Below, one piece after another: positions 34,354 through 43,051 of a DNA stretch of 64,000 nt (within the stretch, counting starts at the first letter, position 1; every line of letters begins with the position of its first letter). The stretch is from Lysobacter arenosi (lineage in GTDB: Bacteria; Pseudomonadota; Gammaproteobacteria; Xanthomonadales; Xanthomonadaceae). The notes beneath the pieces were generated by a model. That model had not been told where the DNA came from, did no database searches, and saw only the letters and a list, made by a program, of their open reading frames with translations. The stretch covers positions 2,604,001 through 2,668,000 of the forward strand of contig NZ_CP071517.1 in the NCBI RefSeq assembly GCF_016613475.2, written 5' to 3'. A program made the position numbers and the translations under genes.

Positions 34354-34926
34354 ATGAAATCGCTCCTGCTCCCCGTCGTCGTAGCCGTGTCGTCCCTGTG
34401 CGCATTCAGCGCGCACGCGAAGTTGCCGCTGATCAACGCGACCTGTCCTGGCAAACTGGATGTGCATGTCGACCAGGGCGGTCCGGTCTATGTCAATGGC
34501 AAGGAAGCCAAGCTCAACGCAGTCAACGAGAATTACTACGAAGCCAAGGATGCGGCGACGGGCACGACCATCTCCATCTCCATCAACCCCGATGGCTCGC
34601 CCGACGTGTCGTACACCGGCAAGAACCGCGCGAATGGCGTGTGCACGATCGCCGGCGACACGGCGGCCGCGCCCGCTGCCGCCGCACCTGCTGCTTCGTC
34701 GCGGGGCTCAAACCCGGCTTCGGAGAAGGCCTGCCTGACGGCGGTGTCGAAACAGGTCGGTGTCGCCAGCAGCAAACTGTCCGTGATCGGTTCCGAGTTC
34801 AGCCAGGCCGGCACCTCCGTATCGGTGTCCGTGCCGGGCGCGGATGCGCCCTGGTCGTGCGTGAGTGACCCGAAGGGCAGCAAGGTCTGGAACGTGATGT
34901 ACACCGGATCCGAAGGCAAGTTGTAG
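34354..34926 (+). CDS. Exported protein of unknown function
   Basis: 190 aa. Signal 1-22 (cleavage after AHA), then a compact domain with INATCPGKLDVHVDQGGPVYVNGKEAKL (split: ATCPGKLDVHVDQGG, PVYVNGKEAKL), an Ala-rich linker at about 108-125, and a C-terminal domain with paired Cys (KACLTAVSKQVG; WSCVSDPKGSKVWNVMYTG). Similar two-domain periplasmic proteins occur in this group; function unknown. An in-frame ATG at 34321 exists but lacks a signal start. 12 nt before the porin-like gene on the same strand. Confidence 0.72.
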   Translation: MKSLLLPVVVAVSSLCAFSAHAKLPLINATCPGKLDVHVDQGGPVYVNGKEAKLNAVNENYYEAKDAATGTTISISINPDGSPDVSYTGKNRANGVCTIAGDTAAAPAAAAPAASSRGSNPASEKACLTAVSKQVGVASSKLSVIGSEFSQAGTSVSVSVPGADAPWSCVSDPKGSKVWNVMYTGSEGKL

Positions 34927-34938
34927 CGGCCTTCTGCG

Positions 34939-35793
34939 GTGTCAGCGCGGGTCCTCATCGGGTCGCTGCTGGGCGGACTGGGGTTCGCGGCCTTTCCGGC
35001 GGTCGCGCAGGACGCGCCAGCGCCCGCCGCGGATCCTTCTTTCTTCCTGTGGACCGATACCAGCCTCACGCTGCTTGCCTACGGCAAGGGCTTCGCGGTC
35101 GATCCCGACGAGCAGTCGACCTTCACGCTCGAGCATGCGCACGAGTCGAGGATCGGCGACTTCTTCATGTTCATCGACTTCACCGATTTCCACGGCCAGC
35201 CTGCCACCGAGTCGACGTGGTACGGGGAGTTCGGACCGCGCCTGAGTTTCGGCAAGCTGCTCGACAAGGACCTCTCGCGCACCCTCTTCCGCCACAGCCT
35301 GTTCGAGATCAAGGATGTCCTGCTGGCCATGCAGTACGAGCGCGGCGAGGATCCGGACCTCGCCGAAGCCGCGCTGGTCGGACTGGGGTTGAACCTCGAT
35401 GTGCGCGAGGCCGGCCCGCTCGGTGGACTGGGCAAGTTCAACTACGTGCAATTGAACATCTACGGCCGCGCGGAGCTGATCGAAGGTGCGCGCCATGGAT
35501 TCCACGACGCACAGGTCACGCTGGCCGCCAGCTATCCGTTCCGGATCGGCAAGGCGACGTTCTTGGCCGATGGCTACTTCGATTGGGTGGCCGGGCTTGG
35601 CTCGGAGGACTGGAGCTACCACCTCAATCCGCAGATCTCGTGGGATGCCGGCGCCTCGATCTGGAACACACCCGGCAAGTTCTTCATCGGTGTCGAAGTG
35701 GATCTGTGGTGGAACAAGTACCAGATCGTCAACTCGCCCTTCTTCGACACCAACCAGAATGCCGTGAGCTTCATGCTCAAGTACCACCTGTAG
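34939..35793 (+). CDS. OmpK/Tsx-family outer-membrane porin
   Basis: 284 aa, nucleoside-specific channel-like family. Signal ending FPAVAQ (about 24), then barrel strands FFLWTDTSLTLLAYGKGF, GDFFMFIDFTDF, WYGEFGPRLSFGKLL, FEIKDVLLAMQYERG, FNYVQLNIYGRAEL, FFIGVEVDLWWNKYQI, NAVSFMLKYHL; the FMFIDFTDF and EFGPRLS segments are Tsx/OmpK hallmarks. Start appears to be GTG 34939, 12 nt after the upstream stop, with no obvious Shine-Dalgarno, so it may depend on coupling. Likely passes nucleosides or other small solutes. Confidence 0.85.
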   Translation: MSARVLIGSLLGGLGFAAFPAVAQDAPAPAADPSFFLWTDTSLTLLAYGKGFAVDPDEQSTFTLEHAHESRIGDFFMFIDFTDFHGQPATESTWYGEFGPRLSFGKLLDKDLSRTLFRHSLFEIKDVLLAMQYERGEDPDLAEAALVGLGLNLDVREAGPLGGLGKFNYVQLNIYGRAELIEGARHGFHDAQVTLAASYPFRIGKATFLADGYFDWVAGLGSEDWSYHLNPQISWDAGASIWNTPGKFFIGVEVDLWWNKYQIVNSPFFDTNQNAVSFMLKYHL

Positions 35794-35811
35794 CCTCCCG
35801 GCCTGGGCGCG

Positions 35812-36225
<414 letters not shown>

Positions 36226-36321
36226 GGCAGGGCCTCGCTGGTCGGCAGACCATGGGCCGGGGTGCGTGCAGGCGCGGTCAAAGGCGAAACGGACGCTGAC
36301 CGAGGGTTGGCGGCTGCCTTG

Positions 36322-36948
36322 CTATCGCCACAGGAGCAACGCCGCACCCGCCACGGCGAGTGCGGCGGTCCATGCGTTGCGCGGCGCGGTGCCGGTCAGC
36401 AGAGCGGGAAACATGGCAATGCCCCGGCAGACACCGTTTGCGATGGCACCGGTCGTGAGCAGCATCGTCGCCATGTGCACGGCAACTGCTGCGAGCGCGA
36501 GGGCGATCGAGCCCGAGGCGGTGATCGCGCGGGCCGGGCTGTCGCTGATGCACAGCGGTACCAGCGCCGGAACCAGCATCAGGCCGGCACCGTGGGCGGT
36601 GGCCATCAGGCAGGACCAGAGCGCGATGCCGGCATGACTGGTGCGGGCACCGATCGACTGCATGCCGGCTCCGCGCAGACAGCGGTAGGTTGCGGCGGCG
36701 ATCAGCAGGCCGCCCGCCAGCACCTGGACTCGCGTGCGGTCCACCAGCATGCCGCCGTAGACGGCAGCGACCACGATCGCGATCGAGGCGAGGTGCCCGA
36801 TCGCGATCGGCAGCAGCACGCGCAATGCCTGGCCACTGTCGCGCGCTTGCAACCCGCAGCCTGCGGCGAACATCCAGCCATTGACCGGGCTCAGCCCATG
36901 CAAGGCGCCGAGTCCGGCGATGGCCAGCCATGGCCACAAGGTTTCCAT
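36322..36948 (-). CDS. Polytopic membrane protein, possibly a metal-ion exporter type
   Basis: 208 aa with about six membrane helices. Conserved-looking His at helix starts (LGALHGLSPVNGW, AIGHLASIA, ATAHGAGLMLVPALVPL, AVHMATML) recall the UreH/NicO and related transporters, but I do not recognise a specific family. It starts 4 nt after the DUF899 stop, so the two are co-expressed. No substrate can be assigned. Confidence 0.7.
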   Translation of the reverse strand: METLWPWLAIAGLGALHGLSPVNGWMFAAGCGLQARDSGQALRVLLPIAIGHLASIAIVVAAVYGGMLVDRTRVQVLAGGLLIAAATYRCLRGAGMQSIGARTSHAGIALWSCLMATAHGAGLMLVPALVPLCISDSPARAITASGSIALALAAVAVHMATMLLTTGAIANGVCRGIAMFPALLTGTAPRNAWTAALAVAGAALLLWR

Positions 36949-36952
36949 TTGC

Positions 36953-37735
36953 TCACGCCTTCGACGCGCAGCACGACGCGGCGGGTGCGGCCGTCTCGTA
37001 GCGATCGTGGTGGCGCACCCACGCCATCGGGTAGTCCATGCCGTCCTCGTCGCGGCCCTTCGGCGTGAGCTCGAGCAGGTTGTAGGTGTGCATCATCACT
37101 TCCACGCCACGACCGTAGCGCGAGTAGGTGTGAAAGACCTGTCCACCCTCGTCGCGATGGAACACGCTGATGCCCGGCGCCTCTTCGTGCGGGAACTGCT
37201 GCCGGGTGTAGTTGTAGTCGACCTTGCCGCTGGACATCTCTTCCTGGCTGAAGTTGACGCCGAAGTCATGGTTGAAGGTGGTGCCATGCGAGGACACCCA
37301 CTTGAACTTCCAGCCCATGCGCTGGCGGAAGCGTCCGATCTCGGCCAGTGGCGCGCGCGAGACCGCCAGCAGCGTGACGTCACGTTGTGCCAGGTGGAGG
37401 TTGGCGCCGTCGTTGTGGTCGGCCATGAAGGAGCAACTCTTGCAGCCCTGCTCCCAGCCCGGTGCGAACATGAAGTGCTGCACCAGCAGCTGGCTGCGGC
37501 CATCGAACAGCTCTGCCAGCGTCCTTGGGCCTTCGGGCGTATCGAAGACGTAGTCCTTGTCCACACGCACCCACGGCAGTGCGCGGCGCTCACGGGCGAT
37601 CTGGTCCTGCAGGCGCGTGAGTTCCTTCTCGCGTGCGAGCAGTGCCTTGCGTGCGGCGAGCCATTGTTCCTTGCCGACGACCGGGTGGTCAGCAAGGGAA
37701 AGGTCGATGGTCGATTCGTTGAGTGCGGTGTTCAT
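36953..37735 (-). CDS. DUF899 thioredoxin-like protein
   Basis: 260 aa. N-terminal half contains WLAARKALLAREKELTRLQDQ (about 25-45) and the DUF899 core LLVQHFMFAPGWEQGCKSCSFMADH, given here as HFMFAPGWEQGCKSCSF (about 87-103), in which the CKSC pair takes the place of a thioredoxin CxxC. Later FRQRMGWKFKWVSSHGTTFN and ISVFHRDEGGQVFHTYSRYGRG are family blocks. C-terminus CCASKA may bind metal. Start ATG 37735 has GGAG. Often described as a DUF899 dithiol-disulfide isomerase family protein; activity unproven. Confidence 0.88.
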   Translation of the reverse strand: MNTALNESTIDLSLADHPVVGKEQWLAARKALLAREKELTRLQDQIARERRALPWVRVDKDYVFDTPEGPRTLAELFDGRSQLLVQHFMFAPGWEQGCKSCSFMADHNDGANLHLAQRDVTLLAVSRAPLAEIGRFRQRMGWKFKWVSSHGTTFNHDFGVNFSQEEMSSGKVDYNYTRQQFPHEEAPGISVFHRDEGGQVFHTYSRYGRGVEVMMHTYNLLELTPKGRDEDGMDYPMAWVRHHDRYETAAPAASCCASKA

Positions 37736-37851
37736 GATGTTCTCCGGGGTGGCGGATGTGCGGCTGCCCAGTCGCGGAGCAAGCCGCGCCCGTCTCCGGT
37801 CGCTGGACCGGAGGTTGAATGCAGCAGGAGGGGGCGCTGTGCCGCTCGGGA

Positions 37852-38523
37852 TCAGCGCGGCGGTCGGCGGACGGCGCGGACCTTTCCGCTCGGTCCGCCA
37901 CCGCAATAGAACATTCCGGCGCCGTCCGATTCCAGGCCGCTGACGCCGGTGCCATGCGGCATCTCGAGCCGCTCGAGCACGGCGCCGGACTCGGCATCGA
38001 TGCGTCGCAGTTCACTCTCGTCGCCATCCCACACGCCGTGCCACAGCTCGCCGTCGACCCAGGTCACGCCGGTGACGAACTGGTTGGACTCGATGGTGCG
38101 GATGATCGCGCCGGTGTCGGGGTTGATCTGGTGGATCTTCCGGTCGCGGTATTGGCCAACCCAGAGGCTGCCCTCGGCCCAGGCCATGCCCGAATCGCCA
38201 CCGTTGCCGGGTGCAGGGATCGACGCGACCACGGCACCGGTGGACGGATCGATCTTGTCGATGCGCGCTTCGGCGATCTGGTAGAGGTGCGTACCGTCGA
38301 AGGCAGTGCCGGCATCGGCGGCGCACTCGACCGAGCGCTCAACCTCGCCGTTGGCGGGATCAAAGGCGACCACTTTCGATCCGATCGCGGTCCACACGTG
38401 GTGGCCATCGAAGGTGACGCCGGCGACGTTGCGGGCGCCTTCGAAGGGACCGTACTCGCGCACGATTTCGGCGGCGCGAGTGGGTGCCTGTGCTGACGTG
38501 CTGCTGGCTGGATTGCGGCTCAT
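37852..38523 (-). CDS. Beta-propeller protein, glutamine-cyclotransferase-like
   Basis: 223 aa made of repeated four-strand units: GVTFDGHHVWTAIGSKVVAFDPANGE, GTAFDGTHLYQIAEARIDKIDPSTGA (each cut at 20 here as FDGHHVWTAIGSKVVAFDP and FDGTHLYQIAEARIDKIDP), MAWAEGSLWVGQYRDRKIHQI, VTWVDGELWHGVWDGDESEL, LESDGAGMFYCGG. No signal peptide. The repeats are those of glutamine cyclotransferase and Vgb-like propellers; catalytic residues could not be assigned. It lies between DUF899 and the TPR/HTH regulator, all on the minus strand. Confidence 0.8.
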   Translation of the reverse strand: MSRNPASSTSAQAPTRAAEIVREYGPFEGARNVAGVTFDGHHVWTAIGSKVVAFDPANGEVERSVECAADAGTAFDGTHLYQIAEARIDKIDPSTGAVVASIPAPGNGGDSGMAWAEGSLWVGQYRDRKIHQINPDTGAIIRTIESNQFVTGVTWVDGELWHGVWDGDESELRRIDAESGAVLERLEMPHGTGVSGLESDGAGMFYCGGGPSGKVRAVRRPPR

Positions 38524-38567
38524 CGGGGGGCTCCTGGTGGCGCCTGTGGTGGCGCCGTGGGACCAAT

Positions 38568-39788
38568 CTACTCAGGCGGCAGTGCGGCAGGGAGTAACAA
38601 GGTCGTCGTGAATCCAACCAGCGGTGGGGCCAGCCATCGCTGCGCCCGGGCACGGCCGATCGAGCGCACCTGCCCGGCGGCTTCGAGCTCGGCGAGTGCG
38701 CGCTGGACCGTGCGCTGGCTGTCGCCCAGCGCCAGCGCCAGGGCCGACGTGGACCAGGCCGCGCCGTCGGCGAGCAGCGCCAGCAGCGAGGCCTGCTCGC
38801 CATCTATCGGCGGCACCAGCACGACAACGCCGCGGTCGTCGGTTGGCACAAGGGTGAATCCGCGCGCACTGGCCTGGATGTCCAGCAGCGGCGCAACCAG
38901 CGACCGCAGGCGACCAACCTCGACACGCAATCGTGCGCGGTGCGTCTCGTCCGGCTGGCGCGTGCGGAACACGCGGGCGATCAGGGCGTTGCGCTCGACG
39001 TCGCCGGGCCAGTTCTCGGCGAGTGCACGCAGCAACGCGAACAGGATGGGGCGTCGCGCCAGCGGCACCCAGACGTCGCCGGCGCGCAGTCCGCGACGGC
39101 ACGCGTCGACAACCAGCACGTCCGAACCCATCAGCGCCTCGATCTGCTCAAGGCGAAGCGGCTCTTCATGCCCGGCGTGGATGCGCCTGGCGGCGGCGCG
39201 GTCGAGTGCGGCGCGCGCCTCGGTCACTTCGGCCAGCAGCGCGGGGATCGCAGCGCGTTGTGCGGCAGCAAAGGCGCGATCGAGCGCCGAACGCGCGTCC
39301 GCCGTGCGCAGCGAACGCAACGCCAGTTCCGCCGTGGCCAGTTCGGTGATCGCCGCCAGCGACGGCGGCAGGCCTTTCGCGTCGAGACCGACCAGCGCGG
39401 CGCTGGCCTCGTCGAGACGACCCAGCAGAAGCAGCCGTCGTACCGCGATCAGTCGCGCCTGCAATGCATTGGCACGATCGCCGCGTGCGTCGAGCGCAGT
39501 GGCTGCCTCGGCAAGTGCGCGCGGCGAGCCACCCAGGTCGCGCATGGCCAGCGCCACCTCGGCCCCGGCGACGACGCAGCGCGCTCGCGCCAGCGCCTCA
39601 CGCGTACCGAAGCCCCGTGCCGCGCGCCGCAGCAGTTCCCGCGCGCGTGGATACTCGCCCAGCTGCGCCATCGCAATGCCGCGTAGGGCGAGCGCCGGCG
39701 GGTCATCGCGCAAGGCAACGCGCTTGAGCGCACCGAGCGCGTCGCCGGCGACCAGCGCGCGCCCGGCGGCGGCAATGAGGGAGTCCAT
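38568..39788 (-). CDS. TPR plus HTH transcriptional regulator
   Basis: 406 aa. The first about 215 residues are Ala/Leu-rich helical repeats of TPR type (ALALRGIAMAQLGEYPRARELLRRAA, i.e. LRGIAMAQLGEYPRAREL at about 35-52). An OmpR-like winged helix follows at about 225-315 (VPLARRPILFALLRALAENWP ... RARLRVEVGRLRSLV), and a small second HTH at about 345-385 (WSTSALALALGDSQRTVQRALAELEAAG). It starts the block with the propeller, DUF899 and membrane genes, 44 nt upstream, and probably controls them. Signal sensed is unknown. Confidence 0.78.
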   Translation of the reverse strand: MDSLIAAAGRALVAGDALGALKRVALRDDPPALALRGIAMAQLGEYPRARELLRRAARGFGTREALARARCVVAGAEVALAMRDLGGSPRALAEAATALDARGDRANALQARLIAVRRLLLLGRLDEASAALVGLDAKGLPPSLAAITELATAELALRSLRTADARSALDRAFAAAQRAAIPALLAEVTEARAALDRAAARRIHAGHEEPLRLEQIEALMGSDVLVVDACRRGLRAGDVWVPLARRPILFALLRALAENWPGDVERNALIARVFRTRQPDETHRARLRVEVGRLRSLVAPLLDIQASARGFTLVPTDDRGVVVLVPPIDGEQASLLALLADGAAWSTSALALALGDSQRTVQRALAELEAAGQVRSIGRARAQRWLAPPLVGFTTTLLLPAALPPE

Positions 39789-39835
39789 CGCGGCAGGCTA
39801 CCGCGCCGTCTTGCCCTCGCGATAGCCGCTGGCGA

Positions 39836-40234
39836 TCACTTCTTCCTGCTCTTGTTCAAGGCCACGGCGGCGCGGATGAGTGCCTTCAACGCCTTCTCGT
39901 CGATCTCGTCGCCCTCGTGGATGTCGATGGCGCGGCGGGTGTTGCCATCGAGGCTGGAGTTGAACAGCCCCGACGGGTCGTCCAGCAAAGCGCCTTGGGC
40001 GAAGGTCATCTTGACCGCCTTCTTGTACGTCTCACCGGTGCAGATGATGCCGTCATGCGACCAGGTCGGGACGCCCCGCCACTTCAGTTCCTCGACCACG
40101 TCGGGATCGGCCTGCTTGACGACGACGCGGACCCTGGCGAGCGTCTCTCCCCGCCAGTCGCCCAGCTCCCTGATCTGCGCATCGATCTGCTCGGAGACCG
40201 ATCCTTCACCGACTTCCTTCGAACCGCTCTTCAT
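39836..40234 (-). CDS. DUF1801 family protein
   Basis: 132 aa, small cytoplasmic protein with the DUF1801/YdhG fold: WRGETLARVRVVVKQADPDVVEELKWRGVP (about 27-56) and MVTGETYKKAVKMTFAQGALL-like block ICTGETYKKAVKMTFAQGA are diagnostic. Function unknown. Start at ATG 40234, with GAGGGA 12 nt upstream; an in-frame GTG at 40246 overlaps that Shine-Dalgarno and is less likely. Confidence 0.85.
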   Translation of the reverse strand: MKSGSKEVGEGSVSEQIDAQIRELGDWRGETLARVRVVVKQADPDVVEELKWRGVPTWSHDGIICTGETYKKAVKMTFAQGALLDDPSGLFNSSLDGNTRRAIDIHEGDEIDEKALKALIRAAVALNKSRKK

Positions 40235-40384
40235 GGTGGTTGTCACTCCCTCAACTGACCGCCCAATCGAAGCGCCGGGATTATAGGAACAAGGCGTGAA
40301 GGGGCCGCCTGCCCCGCCTGGCGTTCACAGAGAACGAGCGCGGGCTGGACGAAATTGGAGGCCCCGAACCGTTCCGGAGGCACC

Positions 40385-40840
40385 ATGTCGACCACGACGA
40401 CGCACGCCCACGAACGCCCGAACTCCTCGGTCTTCGCCCGGCGCCCGCTGGCGACCGGCGTGGCCGTCGGCATCGGCTCGCTATTGCCTCACTTCTTCCT
40501 GACACCGCAGGCCTCGCTCGGCTTCGCCGCGATACTCATCGCACTCATCGCCGGCATCTACTTCGGCTTCGCCGTGATGAACGGCTCCAGCCGCGACCAG
40601 ATGGTGGAGTTCAACGTCGCCGGACTGTTCGCCGTCGCAGGCCTGCTCGGACTGCTGCTCTGGCCGGTGCTGGTGGCAATCGCCTACTTCGCGCACGCGG
40701 CCTGGGACTTCGCCCACCACAACCGCTCGCGCCTGTCGCTGGTCAGGATCCCGAGCTGGTACGTGCCGTGGTGCGTGGTGATCGACGTGATCGTGGGGAT
40801 CGGGTTGCTGGTGATATGGAGTCGCAACGGGCTGATATGA
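40385..40840 (+). CDS. DUF6010-like membrane protein
   Basis: 151 aa with four membrane helices (ATGVAVGIGSLLPHFFL; LGFAAILIALIAGIYFGFAV; LFAVAGLLGLLLWPVLVAIAYFA cut as AVAGLLGLLLWPVLVAIAYF; WCVVIDVIVGIGLLVIW). The AHAAWDFAHHNR motif (about 112-123) resembles the HxxWDxxHH block of DUF6010. His-rich N-terminal tail. Start ATG 40385 follows GGAGG. Function unknown. Confidence 0.75.
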   Translation: MSTTTTHAHERPNSSVFARRPLATGVAVGIGSLLPHFFLTPQASLGFAAILIALIAGIYFGFAVMNGSSRDQMVEFNVAGLFAVAGLLGLLLWPVLVAIAYFAHAAWDFAHHNRSRLSLVRIPSWYVPWCVVIDVIVGIGLLVIWSRNGLI

Positions 40841-41123
40841 GCATCCGTCCCTTGCATGGCCCGGTCAGGCCGGATTGCTTAGCTGCGCTTGCGCGAGCCC
40901 CCGCACGGGCGGGCCAGGCAAAGGGCGCGGGCCTTGGTTAGCGCGACTGTCCAAGATGACGTCAGGGACGCTTCCCGGGCAGACCCGCTACCCGAATGGC
41001 CGCAGCGGACGCTGTGGGGGCCCTCAATACTGTCCATCCCGGCGACGCGGCGCGGGGTGCATGGCTGCCCGTTAGCGGAACTTACGTTTGAACTGGAGCA
41101 GAGGACCCATCGAGGAATGCCCA

Positions 41124-41489
41124 GTGTTCTCCATGTCGTCACGGATACGACGAGCCCGGGTCGCGGCCCACCTGACCCAGGCCGAGCTTGCGCGCCGCCT
41201 GAGCGTGCAGCGCAGTGCTGTAACCCAATGGGAGCGCGAGAGCGGCACCCACCCCAGCCTGTCGCACCTGGCCCAGATCGCGTGCGAAACGCAGGTGCAC
41301 TTCGAGTGGCTGGCAACCGGACGCGGTGAATGCCACGCCAGCATGGGTGCCCTGGACACCGCGGTGATCGCGCAGGACTACGCCCAGGACGAGCTGGAAA
41401 GCCGCGTCCTGCAGGGACTACGGCAGGTGCATAGTCGCGATCGCGAGGCGGCGGTGAGGATTGTCGAGATGTTCGCGAACCTGCGCTGA
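41124..41489 (+). CDS. XRE-family HTH regulator, phage-repressor type
   Basis: About 121 aa. HTH_3 domain near the N-terminus (RIRRARVAAHLTQAELARRL, then SVQRSAVTQWERESGTHPSL), followed by a short helical tail (ESRVLQGLRQVHSRDREAAVRIVEMF). Start GTG 41124 is chosen because GAGGA lies 7 nt upstream; ATG 41133 is an alternative without a well-spaced site. It stands at the edge of the lower-GC island and points toward it; it could be the island's regulator or a phage relic. Confidence 0.78.
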   Translation: MFSMSSRIRRARVAAHLTQAELARRLSVQRSAVTQWERESGTHPSLSHLAQIACETQVHFEWLATGRGECHASMGALDTAVIAQDYAQDELESRVLQGLRQVHSRDREAAVRIVEMFANLR

Positions 41490-41777
41490 CGCAGACGCAG
41501 ACGCACACACGATCAAAGCCGACGTGATGTATTGTCGCCCACCAGCAACCCAATTGATGAATTCAACCTATTGACGCACAACGGAATAACAGACCGCAGA
41601 CGGACCTACAAAATGGATGGTGTCCTGGATCCAACGGCTCGATCATCGATCATCGCCAGCATGCGGATAGTTCGGCGCATGCGTAGCCGCTTTACGCTGG
41701 ACAGGACTCCGGCACGAGCCGATGGATAAGAATAGCGGAGGCATCGTCACGGGAGCGCTTCGCTTACGCGAGGCCGC
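41490..41777. other. AT-richer intergenic stretch at the island border
   Basis: 288 bp between the XRE gene and the convergent SLATT gene. The part around 41525-41640 is clearly richer in A and T than the DNA to the left. No integrase, att-like direct repeat or tRNA end could be read. Confidence 0.5.
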
Positions 41778-42293
41778 TCACGCGGGATCGTCAACCGCCG
41801 CTCCGTCTCGCTCACTTCCATTCGCAAGGGAACGATCGAGCTGCAACTTAGCATTGCGCCAGACCCCCTGCCGTACGGCGGGCGCTTCCTGGTCGACGGC
41901 GTCCCATCGCGTGCGGAATTCTTCAACGGTTGCCGTCCAAGCATCCTTGGACTCTGGAGGGTCGTCCAAGAACTGCTCCAACTCTCGACGCAGCGCACCG
42001 TACTTGAGCGCCACCGTCCTGTGACGCTCCGCACTGGTGGCATAACTCAGGAAAGTCTGCAGACTGGATAGGACCACAGCCCCGATACTCAGGAGTCCGG
42101 TAGCGATCTTCAACGTCTCGCTCGGCACCTCTCCAAGGTTGGAGAACACGGTCGTCCCTACGATCGTCGTCAGAATCACCACCGGAATGCCCAGCACCTT
42201 GTGTCGCCAGCTGTCGCTAGACGACGCCTGGGCGTGGGCGATGTGGGCAAGCCTTAGCCCCTTCAACCAGTTCGTGAGTAGGTCGGTACGCAT
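41778..42293 (-). CDS. SLATT-domain two-TM protein
   Basis: 171 aa. N-terminal amphipathic helix, then two membrane helices (VLGIPVVILTTIVGTTVFSN, about 34-53; LKIATGLLSIGAVVLSSLQTF, i.e. IATGLLSIGAVVLSSLQTF at about 65-83) and the SLATT hallmark YATSAERHRTVALKYGALRRELEQFL given as SAERHRTVALKYGALRREL (about 87-105). SLATT proteins are predicted pore-forming effectors linked to nucleotide-based defence (SMODS/SLOG). No nucleotidyltransferase or SLOG gene is adjacent. It is the last gene of the minus-strand island, 91 nt after the DUF3238-like gene. Start ATG 42293; an in-frame ATG at 42359 is less likely. Confidence 0.82.
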   Translation of the reverse strand: MRTDLLTNWLKGLRLAHIAHAQASSSDSWRHKVLGIPVVILTTIVGTTVFSNLGEVPSETLKIATGLLSIGAVVLSSLQTFLSYATSAERHRTVALKYGALRRELEQFLDDPPESKDAWTATVEEFRTRWDAVDQEAPAVRQGVWRNAKLQLDRSLANGSERDGAAVDDPA

Positions 42294-42384
42294 CTTCTGA
42301 TCCCATGCCACAGGTGGCCGACGAGGGGGCAATATCCTGACCCCGGTGCAGGCGGCCAAGAGCGGTCGTAGGTATTTACAGGTA

Positions 42385-43005
42385 TCACGGAAACGCGACG
42401 CTTCCTGTCACCGTCTTGTTCGGCGCACCCGGCAAATCCCATGGGGTCGCAGCAGGATCAGGGGGGCGTTGGAACAGGGCCTTGGTCGTTCCGCCGACCG
42501 ACGCGTAGCATTCAAAGGCCGGGAACGGTTCGACGAGGCTCCCAGTACCGATCTTCACTGTCACCGTGTCGCCGCTCCTTTCCACAACGACGTGCACCAG
42601 CCAATCGATGTCCGGCGCCAACGGGCCAGCACAGGGATTGCCTGCGCCGCCTTCGAAGGTGAAGGTGCAGCGCGTCGCCGTCGAACTGAAATTGGTGATC
42701 TTGAGGCCACTGCTGTCTGGCGTTTGATTGCACTCGATCTCACCATCCTCGCAATCGACTTCCACCGTGCTGTCGCAGTGGTGGACAACAGAGACGGGCT
42801 GCGGCGATCCGAGGTTGACCTCCACCAGGGAGCGCGTGCGCGAGGAGGCGTTCGGCGACGATGAGAACGAGCGCTGGTCGGTGAGAAAGCAATCACTCAG
42901 CGTCGTCGGACCGGGGATCATCGTGGTTCCGCCCCCGGGCACGGGATGCGTGTATCCATCAATCTGTCGCGGTATGAAGCTGGCGATCCAGATCTTGATA
43001 CTCAT
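42385..43005 (-). CDS. DUF3238-like protein
   Basis: 206 aa, no signal peptide. The start MSIKIWIASFIPRQI, a DQRSFSSSPNASSRTRSLVEV block (about 43-63; given as DQRSFSSSPNASSRTRS) and the C-terminal VEPFPAFECYASVGGTTKAL recall DUF3238 proteins, whose function is unknown. Four Cys in the middle (HHCDSTVEVDCEDGEIEC...TRCTF) could form disulfides or bind metal. AGGAG before ATG 43005; 46 nt after the 2069-aa gene. Family call is tentative. Confidence 0.6.
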   Translation of the reverse strand: MSIKIWIASFIPRQIDGYTHPVPGGGTTMIPGPTTLSDCFLTDQRSFSSSPNASSRTRSLVEVNLGSPQPVSVVHHCDSTVEVDCEDGEIECNQTPDSSGLKITNFSSTATRCTFTFEGGAGNPCAGPLAPDIDWLVHVVVERSGDTVTVKIGTGSLVEPFPAFECYASVGGTTKALFQRPPDPAATPWDLPGAPNKTVTGSVAFP

Positions 43006-43051
43006 GGCGGCTCCTGAGAAATTTGGCGAGTGAACATGTGGACGTAAGTCG

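Noticed and set aside
38568..39788. Calling the regulator an SARP/AfsR-type protein
   Set aside because: SARP proteins carry the winged helix first and BTAD after it; here helical repeats come first and a second small HTH follows, and no ATPase domain is present.
40841..41123. Possible tRNA or small RNA gene in the gap before the XRE gene
   Set aside because: No T-loop GGTTCRA, anticodon arm or acceptor pairing could be assembled.
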